NCBI RefSeq assembly: GCF_026191675.1
Contig: NZ_JAKRRY010000002.1
Location: 62,001 to 126,000 of the forward strand
Reading direction: 5' to 3'
DNA length: 64,000 nucleotides
Source of the DNA: Vibrio qingdaonensis
GTDB lineage: Bacteria; Pseudomonadota; Gammaproteobacteria; Enterobacterales; Vibrionaceae
The first letter of the stretch is position 1, and each line of letters opens with the position of its first letter. The translations under genes and the position numbers were made by a program. This document shows positions 8,934 through 17,627 of this stretch, in pieces. The notes beneath the pieces were generated by a model, which was given only the letters and a program-made list of their open reading frames with translations, searched no databases and was not told the DNA's origin.

Positions 8934-9023
8934 CTTAGTTACAGCTACTGACTTAGTTACAGCTACTAACTTAGTTACAGCTACTAACTTAGTTACAGCT
9001 ACTAACTTAGTTACAGCTACGCG
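8934..9023. repeat. 18-bp tandem array (5 copies) overlapping the chemoreceptor stop codon
   Basis: CTTAGTTACAGCTACTAA repeats head to tail at 8934, 8952, 8970, 8988 and 9006. Copy 1 differs by one base and copy 5 diverges in its last three. The fifth copy contains the stop codon of the chemoreceptor gene (9017-9019) and its last Ala codon. On the gene strand every unit carries in-frame stops, so copy number cannot extend the protein. Confidence 0.9.
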
Positions 9024-11017
9024 CTTAGCTTAAAGGCAGACACTTCGTTGACCAGCTCTGACATTCGCGACTTTACTGTACTCATTTCGTTATGAAGATT
9101 AGTGACCGTTTGATTAGTGCTTTCAACAAGAGACAATAGATTGTCGATATCGGAATCAACCGATAGCGTGGTTTGAGACTGTTCTTCTGAAGCGGTTGCA
9201 ATACTGGTGTTGAAATCGGTGATTTCTTTTACTGTCACCGTGAGCGCATCCATCATTTCGTTGGTTTCAGATACCATGGTTTGTGTAGTGTAGCTAGCAT
9301 CTCGGCTACGCTGCATATTGCCAAAGGAGGTTTTGGCGTTATCACTGATGTTGTCTAGAAGGTGTCGAATGTCTTCTGTGGACTGTTTACTGCGTTGTGC
9401 CAACGTTCTCACCTCGTCTGCGACGACAGCAAACCCACGTCCTTGTTCGCCAGCTCTGGCAGCTTCAATCGCCGCGTTTAACGCAAGAAGGTTAGTCTGC
9501 TCTGAAATCGCATTGATAGTGTCGAGAATTTCAGTGACATTTGCCATTTGCTGCTCAAGGCTTTCTAAGCAGGTATAGGTGTCGTTGACACTTTCAATAA
9601 GACCCGTGGTTGTGGCTAGCGATTGTTCGCCGTGTTGATGACACTCTATCGCTTTATCTTTGACACTATCGGCACTGTGTTGCGCATCCACGGTGATACT
9701 GGCCACTTCTTGGCTAGTTTGCGACATTTCAGTCATCGCTGTTGCAATGTTGTCACAACGAAGGTGCGTCTGTTGGCTAGCTTGTTGTGCTTGGCTGACC
9801 AATTCCGTCATGGTCTTCATTTCTTGTTCAGTGCGATTGGCGACCTCAAGCGATTTACGCAATGCTTGGCTTAGACTGTCAGTGAGGTGATTAAAATGAA
9901 GGGCAATTTCACCCAACTCATCATTTTTGTTGCTAGTCAGTTTAACGGTTAGGTCTTTGTTTTTGGCAATGTGATCCAGTTGCTGACTAAATTGGCGAAC
10001 CCGCTGGCGAATCGTCCGAACGGAATGAAACGCGAGTAGAGTTAATGGCACCACCACAAATAGTGCGAGAGCAATATAGGAAAAGCGAGCTTGGCTCGCT
10101 TGCGCTTTGAGTTCAGCTGCGGTCTGAGAAATATCCAGAGTAAAGGTATCGCGCAGAGTCTTGACTAACCCAATTCGTTTTGTTGCTAACGAGAACCAGG
10201 TTTGAGGAGTAGGACCCGTTAACGTGGTAAGGCTGTCTTTTTGGCTCAGGTACTGCTGTTGGATGTTATTGACGTCTTTCCAAGTTTGACTGCGAGTAAT
10301 GGCGAGAAGTTGTTGCTTTATATCGCCTTGCAATAAAAGCTCTGCTTGTCTTAACGCTTGCTTTTCAGTGGCGATATAAGTACTGATATTGCTGTAAGCG
10401 TCTAATGAAGAGTGCTGCGCTGCAAAGGCACCGTTGAGCGCACCGCGCGCTTTTCCTGCCTCTTCCTTAATCACCAATAACGCCAGCAAGCCCTGCATTT
10501 TTAATTTGAGCTGTGAGTCGCTAATTTGAGTCAATAACACGGATAGGTTATCAAGGGCGAGGCTATTGATGTTGGTGTAGAAAGCAAAAGGTGAATCTTG
10601 GATGGCGAGACTGTCGACTTGAGCGCGTATTTCACCTCGTCGCTCAAGTTGTTGCTTGATATCCCTCATCAGGTTGCTAAACAGCGTCGAGTCGATATGC
10701 ATAGGTTGAAAAGCAATGAGGTTTTGATACGCAAGGTCGGCATTTTTGCGCTGTTTTTTAAGGGCGTCAGCTTGTGTGCCTTGGCCTTTAGTGGCGAGTA
10801 CACCCGCAGTCAATCCTCGCTCGACCGCAAACTGGTGAGCGACCTCATCATAAAGGTGAAATAACTGAACCGATTCTTCAGAGGTGTCAGCGGCTGAGAC
10901 TTGCTGACTGGTTTGGTTAATTTGTATTCCAATTAAAAAGATGAGTAGAGACGTGGGAATGAGAAATACAACAAGAATCGTATTTTTAATATTGAGCGAA
11001 CGTAGCGACCTGAGCAT
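9017..11017 (-). CDS. methyl-accepting chemotaxis protein with NIT sensor domain
   Basis: 666-aa membrane chemoreceptor. The start at 11017 ([13 protein letters not shown]) has AGGG eight bases upstream. First TM helix at about residues 15-36; the periplasmic region (about 40-310) carries NIT-domain hallmarks ([30 protein letters not shown]), a fold associated with nitrate/nitrite sensing. Second TM at about 313-337, then HAMP and a signalling domain whose hairpin tip reads [20 protein letters not shown] with [12 protein letters not shown]. It relays to CheA/CheW. The actual ligand is unknown. No C-terminal CheR-tether pentapeptide is seen. Confidence 0.9.
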   Translation of the reverse strand: MLRSLRSLNIKNTILVVFLIPTSLLIFLIGIQINQTSQQVSAADTSEESVQLFHLYDEVAHQFAVERGLTAGVLATKGQGTQADALKKQRKNADLAYQNLIAFQPMHIDSTLFSNLMRDIKQQLERRGEIRAQVDSLAIQDSPFAFYTNINSLALDNLSVLLTQISDSQLKLKMQGLLALLVIKEEAGKARGALNGAFAAQHSSLDAYSNISTYIATEKQALRQAELLLQGDIKQQLLAITRSQTWKDVNNIQQQYLSQKDSLTTLTGPTPQTWFSLATKRIGLVKTLRDTFTLDISQTAAELKAQASQARFSYIALALFVVVPLTLLAFHSVRTIRQRVRQFSQQLDHIAKNKDLTVKLTSNKNDELGEIALHFNHLTDSLSQALRKSLEVANRTEQEMKTMTELVSQAQQASQQTHLRCDNIATAMTEMSQTSQEVASITVDAQHSADSVKDKAIECHQHGEQSLATTTGLIESVNDTYTCLESLEQQMANVTEILDTINAISEQTNLLALNAAIEAARAGEQGRGFAVVADEVRTLAQRSKQSTEDIRHLLDNISDNAKTSFGNMQRSRDASYTTQTMVSETNEMMDALTVTVKEITDFNTSIATASEEQSQTTLSVDSDIDNLLSLVESTNQTVTNLHNEMSTVKSRMSELVNEVSAFKLSA

Positions 11018-11226
11018 GAATATAACCCTATGCAATATGTTTGCGATGAAGTTAACAAAAATTGTTATAGACTGAAAAGAGGTTGCAGAGTTATTTTATA
11101 GAACAATGATGTAGCGCAAGCGTAGTCAAAACATTGACTTAGTGTCAAAAATCCGGCTAACCATTAAGTGGTAGCTCGTCGATGGTGTGACTGTTGTGGC
11201 GGTAAGGCGATGGTTACTGCACCATT

Positions 11227-11256
11227 AAAAAAGCCATCTTGCGATGGCTTTTTTAA
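11227..11256 (-). terminator. terminator after rhlE
   Basis: A perfect 12-bp stem (AAAAAAGCCATC / GATGGCTTTTTT) with a four-base TTGC loop, about 30 bp beyond the rhlE stop. Confidence 0.85.
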
Positions 11257-11286
11257 TCAATAATAACGGCTTAATAAGCCGTCTAG

Positions 11287-12684
11287 TTATTGTGACTTCG
11301 CAACCGTATTGGTTGGTTTTGGCTTACGTCTTCTTGGGGCATTGCCAGGGCGGGCGTTCGCGCCGGAACGAGCATTCGGTTTGCCGCCATTTTTGTTATT
11401 TGACTCAGAGTTGCCAAATTGTCTCTGCTTGGTTTTTTGATGGCTATTCGTTGGACGTTGACCATCTGTGTGTTCTGTTTTTGGCTGTTTTGGTTTCTTC
11501 GGCTTTTTAGGCTTCATTGCGCGAGTGTCTGTTCTTGAAGCTGGTAGCGCATGAACAGGCTTGAAGCCTTCCATTTCATGTCGCGTTAACACTTCGCCAA
11601 TCAGTCTTTCTATGGAAAACAGCTCTTTCGCTTCGTCTGCACAAACCAGTGAGTAGGCTTTACCGGTTTCACCAGCGCGACCAGTTCGGCCGATACGGTG
11701 CACATAATCTTCCGAAACATGTGGTAAATCAAAGTTGACGACTTGCGGCAACTGAGGAATATCTAAGCCACGAGCCGCAATGTCAGTCGCCACTAACACG
11801 CGGATTTGCCCAGTTTTAAACTGTTCCAGTGCCTTGGTTCTTGCGCCTTGGCTCTTATTACCGTGGATTGCCATCGCAGAGATGTTTTTGCCTTCTAAAA
11901 AGCGAGCCAAGCGGTTGGCACCATGCTTCGTTTTGCTAAATACGAGCACTTGTTTCCAGTCACCTTGTTCGATGAGCTTAGCCAGAATCGCTGACTTTTG
12001 GTTTTTGTCGGAAACATAGATGCTTTGCTCAACCAATTTAGTGGTTGAGTTAGGTGGGTTTACTGAGATTTCGACCGGATTGTGTACTAAGCCTTTTGCT
12101 AAAGAGCGAATTTCTGGCGAGAAGGTTGCCGAGAAAAGCAAGTTTTGACGCTCTTTTGGTAATAGGTCGAGGATCTTTTTAATATCACGGAAGAAGCCCA
12201 TATCGAGCATACGATCGGCTTCATCCAATACGAGTACTTCAAGCTGTGAAAACTTCACTGCATTCTGGCTGTAAAGATCAAGCAGACGACCCGGTGTCGC
12301 GACCAGGACATCGCAACCTTTACGAAGCTTTTGCATTTGCGGGTTTGCCTTGACGCCACCAAATATAACGTTCGATGTTGTTGGCAGGTGAGCGCCATAC
12401 TTAACTACACTATCATGTACTTGAGCAGCAAGTTCACGCGTTGGCGTCAGGATGAGTGCACGTACGTGGTTGCTTTTTGCCCTTTGTCCAGCGCTCAACT
12501 TCTCAAGTAACGGTAGCGTGAATCCTGCAGTTTTGCCTGTTCCTGTTTGAGCGGCAGCCATGACATCTTTGCCTTCAATAATGGCAGGAATGGCTTTTTC
12601 TTGAATTGGCGATGCTTTGGTGTAGCCAAGCTCGTCGATAGCGCGAAGAAGTGGAACAGATAATCCTAAGGATTCAAAACTCAT
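11287..12684 (-). CDS. rhlE: DEAD-box RNA helicase RhlE
   Basis: 465-aa ATP-dependent RNA helicase. The Q motif region ([14 protein letters not shown]) is followed by motif [10 protein letters not shown], Ia PTRELAAQ, motif [31 protein letters not shown] and [12 protein letters not shown]. The core is RhlE-like ([16 protein letters not shown]). From about residue 375 the tail is a low-complexity Lys/Arg/Asn/Pro extension ([16 protein letters not shown], then RRRKPKPTN), expected to bind RNA and be disordered. RhlE acts in ribosome assembly and with the RNA degradosome; rne lies at the other end of this window. Confidence 0.93.
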   Translation of the reverse strand: MSFESLGLSVPLLRAIDELGYTKASPIQEKAIPAIIEGKDVMAAAQTGTGKTAGFTLPLLEKLSAGQRAKSNHVRALILTPTRELAAQVHDSVVKYGAHLPTTSNVIFGGVKANPQMQKLRKGCDVLVATPGRLLDLYSQNAVKFSQLEVLVLDEADRMLDMGFFRDIKKILDLLPKERQNLLFSATFSPEIRSLAKGLVHNPVEISVNPPNSTTKLVEQSIYVSDKNQKSAILAKLIEQGDWKQVLVFSKTKHGANRLARFLEGKNISAMAIHGNKSQGARTKALEQFKTGQIRVLVATDIAARGLDIPQLPQVVNFDLPHVSEDYVHRIGRTGRAGETGKAYSLVCADEAKELFSIERLIGEVLTRHEMEGFKPVHALPASRTDTRAMKPKKPKKPKQPKTEHTDGQRPTNSHQKTKQRQFGNSESNNKNGGKPNARSGANARPGNAPRRRKPKPTNTVAKSQ

Positions 12685-12956
12685 AGTGGTACTCAGTAAG
12701 TGGGATAGGAGAGTGGGATCTCAAAGTGGATACTACCGGGGTAGGTGTATCTTTTTTGCGCCCATATACCCTAAGATAGGGCAAGGCGCGCTATTTTGCG
12801 TGCTTTCGAGTCGAACATCAATACAATTCTCAGTTATTGGTGGCTTGAAATTGACCATGATGACGTTTATATTGTCGCCGCCCACAGGGCACACCCTAAA
12901 ATGCACACCGCCATCCTGCCATTATTGGTGCATTTATATTGGTGTTTTGAACCCCC
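12685..12956. other. intergenic region between rhlE and the MATE pump
   Basis: 272 bp of divergent upstream DNA. I see no defined operator, riboswitch or convincing small gene; a longer frame crossing into the MATE gene in another phase looks like chance. It should contain both promoters. Confidence 0.4.
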
Positions 12957-14345
12957 ATGCAAACTACAATTCGTCCTTTTTTACCTCGTTTTACCCGCGA
13001 ATCGGGAGCGTTAATGACGTTGTCGACGCCCATTATTTTGACCCAGCTTGCGACCCAAGCGATGGGTTTTGTCGATACCACAATGGCTGGGCAGGTGAGC
13101 CCAGCTGATCTGGCTGCGATAGCGCTAGGCACCAGCCTTTGGATCCCAGTGTTATTGCTTTTGCGCGGCATTATTATGGCGTTAACGCCAGTGGTGGCGT
13201 TTCACCGTGGCGCCCGTGATTTTGACAGCATTTCTGTAGAATTTGTGCAAATGCTTTGGCTCGCTCTAGCCTCAAGTGTTTTGCTGATTGGCTATTTATT
13301 AAGTGCTAAACCGATCTTGCAATGGATCGGTGTTGCCTCTGAAATCATCCCTATTGCCAGCGACTATGCGTATGCTCTAGCGTTTGGCGTACCGGGCATC
13401 GCTCTGTTTTATACCTTAAATGGCTTTTGCGAAGGAATGAATAATACCAAAGCGCCGATGATCATTTCGGTCTTGGGTTTGCTCGTCAATATTCCTGTGA
13501 ACTATGTCCTTATTTACGGCAAGTTTGGTTTGCCAGAAATGGGCGCCGTAGGCTGTGGTTGGGCGACAAGTCTCGTGTATTGGATGATGTCGGCGTTGTT
13601 GTACTCTTATATTAAAGGGCACCATCATTTTAAAACGATTTTGCGTTTTAAAGACACGAAGCCGCGAGCAAAAGAAATTGGTCATTTGGTTAAATTGGGG
13701 CTACCAATTGGGATGAATATTGCCGTGTGTGGCAGTATTTTTGCCGTGATTGCGTTGTTGATTGCACGGATTGGTGCAGAAAACGTTGCTGCAGCTCAGA
13801 TTGCCCTGAATATCTCTAGTATGACGTATGTGATTCCAATGAGTATTTCATTTGGTATTACGATTCGTGTTGGTCATGCTCTTGGGGCTAAAGACCATTC
13901 GGGTGCCGTCGAGCGCAGCCAGTTCGGTATTCTAGTGGCGGCGTTAATGTCATTGTTGTCGGTGGCGATGTTTTTGTTGTTCCCTGAAGTGATCATAAGG
14001 CTCTATACCACTGATCCAGCGATTAGCGCGACCGCGGCAACGTTATTAATCTTTACTGCTATGTATCAATTTAGTGATGCGCTGCAAACGTCAGCAAATG
14101 GTGCGTTGCGCGGCTATAAGGACACCAAAGTACCGATGTTTCTTGCTATTGCCTCTTATTGGGGGCTTGCGCTGCCGATTGGGGTGGTATTAGGGTTAAC
14201 GGACCATATTGTTCCAGCAATGGGAGAAGAAGGGTTTTGGGTCGGAATACTGACCGGGCTAACGGTTGCGGCAGCCTTAATGTTGTTTCGTCTACGAATT
14301 GTCATTCGCCGTTATTCAAACAACCAGGATGTTTCAGCCGCGTAA
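12957..14345 (+). CDS. MATE-family multidrug efflux pump (NorM-like)
   Basis: 462-aa inner-membrane antiporter with about 12 hydrophobic helices in two related halves. The N-terminal half has the NorM-type signature PIILTQLATQAMGFVDTTMAGQ and an acidic residue in helix 1. Family members export cationic drugs and dyes in exchange for Na+ or H+. Several paralogues exist in each Vibrio genome, so I do not give a gene name. The ATG at 12957 gives a cytoplasmic lead of about 18 residues before helix 1. Single-gene unit with its own terminator. Confidence 0.9.
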   Translation: MQTTIRPFLPRFTRESGALMTLSTPIILTQLATQAMGFVDTTMAGQVSPADLAAIALGTSLWIPVLLLLRGIIMALTPVVAFHRGARDFDSISVEFVQMLWLALASSVLLIGYLLSAKPILQWIGVASEIIPIASDYAYALAFGVPGIALFYTLNGFCEGMNNTKAPMIISVLGLLVNIPVNYVLIYGKFGLPEMGAVGCGWATSLVYWMMSALLYSYIKGHHHFKTILRFKDTKPRAKEIGHLVKLGLPIGMNIAVCGSIFAVIALLIARIGAENVAAAQIALNISSMTYVIPMSISFGITIRVGHALGAKDHSGAVERSQFGILVAALMSLLSVAMFLLFPEVIIRLYTTDPAISATAATLLIFTAMYQFSDALQTSANGALRGYKDTKVPMFLAIASYWGLALPIGVVLGLTDHIVPAMGEEGFWVGILTGLTVAAALMLFRLRIVIRRYSNNQDVSAA

Positions 14346-14366
14346 TTAGCAAGGCCGAAACCAAAC

Positions 14367-14396
14367 AGCCCGAGCTTTTATACTCGGGCTTTTTCT
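14367..14396. terminator. terminator between the MATE gene and dgcA
   Basis: An 8-bp stem (AGCCCGAG / CTCGGGCT) with an eight-base loop and a TTTTTC run on the plus strand. It sits between convergent genes. Confidence 0.8.
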
Positions 14397-14403
14397 TATT
14401 CCA

Positions 14404-15378
14404 TTACACGACTATTGCGCCATTTTGGTACGTGAGTTTATCGTCTATATCACTTCCTAAAAGAACGGGCCCATCGAGGTCAACAATCTCAGCGTTGTTG
14501 GCGATTGGTAGGGCGGCTTTCATCGCCAAAGAGGTGCCAAGCATGCAGCCTGACATAATACGCATCCCCGCTGCTCGCGCTTGCTTTTCCAGTGCTAAGG
14601 CTTCGGTGAGTCCACCCGTTTTATCCAGCTTGATGTTGATCATTTCATAGCAGCCAATTAAGGCGTCAAGTTCGGCGCGAGTATGGCAGCTTTCATCGGC
14701 GCAAAGTGGAATAGGGTGGGGAATACCCGTAAGCAAATGATCTTGCCCGCTTGGTACGGGTTGCTCGATCATCGTAACATTCAGTTTGGCAAGGGCGTTA
14801 AAAACGGTGACTAGATTCAATGTTTGCCAAGCTTCGTTAGCATCAATAATGATTTTTGCCTTGGGAGCGGCTGCACGAATCGCGCGAGTCTTTTCAATCA
14901 CCTCATCAGCATCAAGCTTAACCTTAAGTAAGGTGGCACCATTTTCAACATACTCTTTTGCTTGAGCAGCCATGCTTTGGAGGTTAGCCATTGAAACGGT
15001 CATCGCGGTCTCAATTTTGGGTTTGATAGAAAATTGCTGTTGTGGGAACTGTCCCCCAGCTTGCTTGGCTTCCAGTGCCCACAAGGCACAATCAATCGCA
15101 TTTCTTGCCGCACCAGCAGGCATGGTTTGTAAGGCGGTACGAGCTGCTTGCGGTGTTAATATACTCAGTGGTTGGCTGAAATATTCAACTTGAGCCATCA
15201 CCGAATCTACGGACTCACCATATCGAGGGTAAGGCGTGCATTCTCCTTGTGCCGTGTCATTAAGGTATTGTATGGAGACGCGCACAACATCGCAGTGAGT
15301 ACGAGTGCCACGAGAGATAGTAAAGGGTCGCGCTAACTGAATCGCGTGATGGTAACTGCTGATTTTCATAGTGTTCAC
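14404..15378 (-). CDS. dgcA: N-acetyl-D-glutamate racemase DgcA / dipeptide epimerase-type enolase-superfamily enzyme
   Basis: 324-aa enolase-superfamily enzyme. The MLE-type catalytic frame is present: a KxK in LLKVKLDAD, metal ligands in IIDANEAW, IEQPV and CADES, and the second Lys in NIKLDKTGG. By homology alone it would be called an L-Ala-D/L-Glu epimerase. Its neighbour is a DUF1611-type DgcN and a LysR gene follows, the arrangement described for the marine D-glutamate pathway, in which DgcA racemises N-acetyl-D-glutamate. A GTG start at 15378 was chosen because GGGAG lies seven bases before it; an ATG three codons later is too far from that site. Confidence 0.8.
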   Translation of the reverse strand: MNTMKISSYHHAIQLARPFTISRGTRTHCDVVRVSIQYLNDTAQGECTPYPRYGESVDSVMAQVEYFSQPLSILTPQAARTALQTMPAGAARNAIDCALWALEAKQAGGQFPQQQFSIKPKIETAMTVSMANLQSMAAQAKEYVENGATLLKVKLDADEVIEKTRAIRAAAPKAKIIIDANEAWQTLNLVTVFNALAKLNVTMIEQPVPSGQDHLLTGIPHPIPLCADESCHTRAELDALIGCYEMINIKLDKTGGLTEALALEKQARAAGMRIMSGCMLGTSLAMKAALPIANNAEIVDLDGPVLLGSDIDDKLTYQNGAIVV

Positions 15379-15403
15379 TCAATGACTCCCATAGCGTTAT
15401 TTA

Positions 15404-16405
15404 TCATACAGTGAGTTTGTCAGTGATGGTCTCGACGCCAAAACGCACGGGATCCGTGACGGGAAGTCCAAGCTCTTTACCCCATTTGACACATAGCTGC
15501 TTGGCTTCAGATTCAATTAATGAGGAGGTATTTAAACAGATACCGACGAACTGGACGTTGGCGTTGGTCACACGTGCCGCCAAAAGGTTGGCTTGGATGG
15601 TTTGTTCGAGGGTCGGTAACTGGGCGTGCGGTAGGTTGCGAATGTGTTGACGGCCCACTTCATGGCATAGAACGAGCGCATCAGGTTGTGCGCCATGCAA
15701 TAATCCAAGACTAACGCCTGCGAAAGACGGGTTAAATAACGACCCTTGTCCTTCAATAATGTCCCATTGGTGCGTGTCGAAATCAGGGCTTATTTGTTCA
15801 ACAGCACCCGAGATAAAATCCGCCACCACGGCATCAACGGATATACCTTGACCGTCAATTAGGATGCCGGTTTGACCGGTGGCTTTGAAGCGAGCGTTGA
15901 TTCCACGTGAATTAAGTGACTGTTCGATTGCTAAAGCACTGAACATTTTGCCAACCGAGCAATCTGTACCAACGGTTAGCAGCCGCATGCCTTGACGCTT
16001 TTTCCCTGTCCCCACACATAGCCGTTCATTGTAGTGGCGAACGTCAAATAGATGGGTAATCCCTAGGTTTGCTAACTCGGTAAGTTCTGGTATTTCAGAC
16101 AATCGTTGATGCATGCCTGAAGCAATATCAAACCCCATGTTCGCGGCGCTGATCAGCGTGTCTAGCCAATTTCTAGGTATTACTCCCCCCGCATTCGCCG
16201 TGCCGATCACCAAGGTTTTGGCGCCTTGCTGTTTTGCTTGTTGCAGGGTCATCTCACTAAGACCTAGCGAAACGGTGTCTGCGGTGAGTCTAAGTTGACC
16301 CAAGCAAGCCTCAGGCCGCCATTGCACGATACCACGCGCCGTTTTTGCGGAAAGAGGGTCGGTAACATCCCCGAGGAAAAGTAAGTATGGTTGAGAAATT
16401 CGCAT
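15404..16405 (-). CDS. dgcN: D-glutamate N-acetyltransferase DgcN (DUF1611 family)
   Basis: 333-aa cytoplasmic protein of the DUF1611 family. A P-loop-like segment LLTVGTDCSVGKMFSALA (about residues 140-157) and the later segments GQTGILIDGQGISVDAVVAD and WDIIEGQGSLFNP are typical. In marine bacteria DgcN acetylates D-glutamate, and DgcA then racemises the product, allowing growth on D-Glu. dgcA begins 25 bp after the dgcN stop, so the two form one operon. Both this name and dgcA rest on family and context. Confidence 0.82.
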   Translation of the reverse strand: MRISQPYLLFLGDVTDPLSAKTARGIVQWRPEACLGQLRLTADTVSLGLSEMTLQQAKQQGAKTLVIGTANAGGVIPRNWLDTLISAANMGFDIASGMHQRLSEIPELTELANLGITHLFDVRHYNERLCVGTGKKRQGMRLLTVGTDCSVGKMFSALAIEQSLNSRGINARFKATGQTGILIDGQGISVDAVVADFISGAVEQISPDFDTHQWDIIEGQGSLFNPSFAGVSLGLLHGAQPDALVLCHEVGRQHIRNLPHAQLPTLEQTIQANLLAARVTNANVQFVGICLNTSSLIESEAKQLCVKWGKELGLPVTDPVRFGVETITDKLTV

Positions 16406-16541
16406 GGTGTCCCTTTCATTTTGCGTGCATTAAGTCACACCTAAGATAAACGCGGTTGGAGCTAGGGACGAATACTCTATTGTTGGTCGCCTATAACGTG
16501 AGGTTATGGGCAGTGCTAATAGACAGTGGTTTAGTATTTTT

Positions 16542-16573
16542 ACTGCGTTACTGCGTTACTGCGTTACTGCGTC
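16542..16573. repeat. 8-bp tandem repeat (4 copies) at the dgcR stop codon
   Basis: ACTGCGTT recurs at 16542, 16550 and 16558, with ACTGCGTC at 16566. The LysR gene stop codon (16556-16558) and its last codons lie inside the array. The unit is not a multiple of three, but the gene stops within the first two copies it reads, so most copy changes would be silent. Confidence 0.85.
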
Positions 16574-17464
16574 ATACTGGCGAAGTTGCTGCAAAAACTG
16601 TTTTGAAGTAATCGACAGTGGGTGCAGATCACTGGTCATTAAAGAGACGGAACAATCTAGTGGTGTGTTCAATTCTGCGACATAGAGTTCAGGGCAATGT
16701 TGGTATTGAGCGGCTGTCCAAGGGTCAACAATGGCAATGCCCGCGCCAAGTTTCGCAAGCTCTGCGCCAGCGCTGTAATTTCGTACGGTGATAGAAGGGG
16801 CGTGGTTTGAGTCAATGTTAGCAATGGCTTGAGATAATTTGTCTCCCAATGGATCGCGGTTGTCCAATGCGATAATTGCGATGTCTTGCTGCAGCAATAG
16901 TTCGAGCGGGATGTTAGTAGGGTGCTTATCAGTGCGGATTAATGATTGGCAAGGTAAGCGAGGCAACAGTATTTTCATGGCGGTTTTTATGAGTGATTCA
17001 TGAGAAATCCCGGCCGGTGTTTTGTCGCCAAAGGCGATCGCGATATCGAGTTCATTATTCAGTAATGCATCGCACAATTCGTTCCGATTTCCTGTGGTTA
17101 AATCGATAGTACAGGCGTGTGATTGGTAGAAAGCCGCGATGATTGGGGTGAGTAAATGACTAGCAAGTACCGGTGGCGCACCAATGCGAATATGTTGGTG
17201 TCCTTGCTTTACCTTATTGGTGATCACTCGAAACTGATTGAGCTGCCGGTAGATGTTTTCAACTTCTGGCAGCAGGGTGTTTGCTTCAAGGGTAGGGACT
17301 AAGCGCCCTTTGACTCGTTCAAAAAGAGTAAAACCAAGCTGCTGCTCCGTATGAGCGAGAACTCGTGTGACATTGGGTTGTGATACATGTAGATTTTTCG
17401 CCGCACCGGAAACGGTGCCTGCTTGCATGATGGCGTAAAAGACTTCCAATTGTCGTAGGTTCAC
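16556..17464 (-). CDS. LysR-family regulator, probable DgcR
   Basis: 302-aa LysR-type regulator. The N-terminal winged helix-turn-helix reads MNLRQLEVFYAIMQAGTVSG then AAKNLHVSQPNVTRVL. The effector domain starts near residue 90 (HIRIGAPPVLASHLLTPIIA) and ends near 295. Transcribed in the same direction and upstream of dgcN-dgcA (150 bp gap), it matches the position of the regulator of the D-glutamate pathway genes (DgcR). It probably activates dgcNA in the presence of D-Glu or an intermediate (inference). Confidence 0.75.
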   Translation of the reverse strand: MNLRQLEVFYAIMQAGTVSGAAKNLHVSQPNVTRVLAHTEQQLGFTLFERVKGRLVPTLEANTLLPEVENIYRQLNQFRVITNKVKQGHQHIRIGAPPVLASHLLTPIIAAFYQSHACTIDLTTGNRNELCDALLNNELDIAIAFGDKTPAGISHESLIKTAMKILLPRLPCQSLIRTDKHPTNIPLELLLQQDIAIIALDNRDPLGDKLSQAIANIDSNHAPSITVRNYSAGAELAKLGAGIAIVDPWTAAQYQHCPELYVAELNTPLDCSVSLMTSDLHPLSITSKQFLQQLRQYDAVTQ

Positions 17465-17627
17465 GTGTTTTCCATTTGTTTCTTCAATATGGAATCACTG
17501 TAATGGAATTTGCTTAAATTGAGAATCTTCATTGTTGCATCATGCCGTAGTGAATGGCTGCGCTGTGATCATGAAGCTTTCCCTCTAGCACGCCGGTACT
17601 AGAGGAAAAGCATGGCTACGACGTGAG

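Noticed and set aside
8934..9023. Possible CRISPR array
   Set aside because: Units are contiguous 18-bp tandem copies without unique spacers, and no cas genes are present.
12686..13108. 140-codon plus-strand frame entering the MATE gene
   Set aside because: Overlaps the MATE gene in another phase, no ribosome site, Cys/Trp/His-rich composition unlike a real protein.
14159..14650. 163-codon plus-strand frame across the MATE terminator into dgcA
   Set aside because: Crosses a strong terminator and overlaps two confident genes; no family resemblance.
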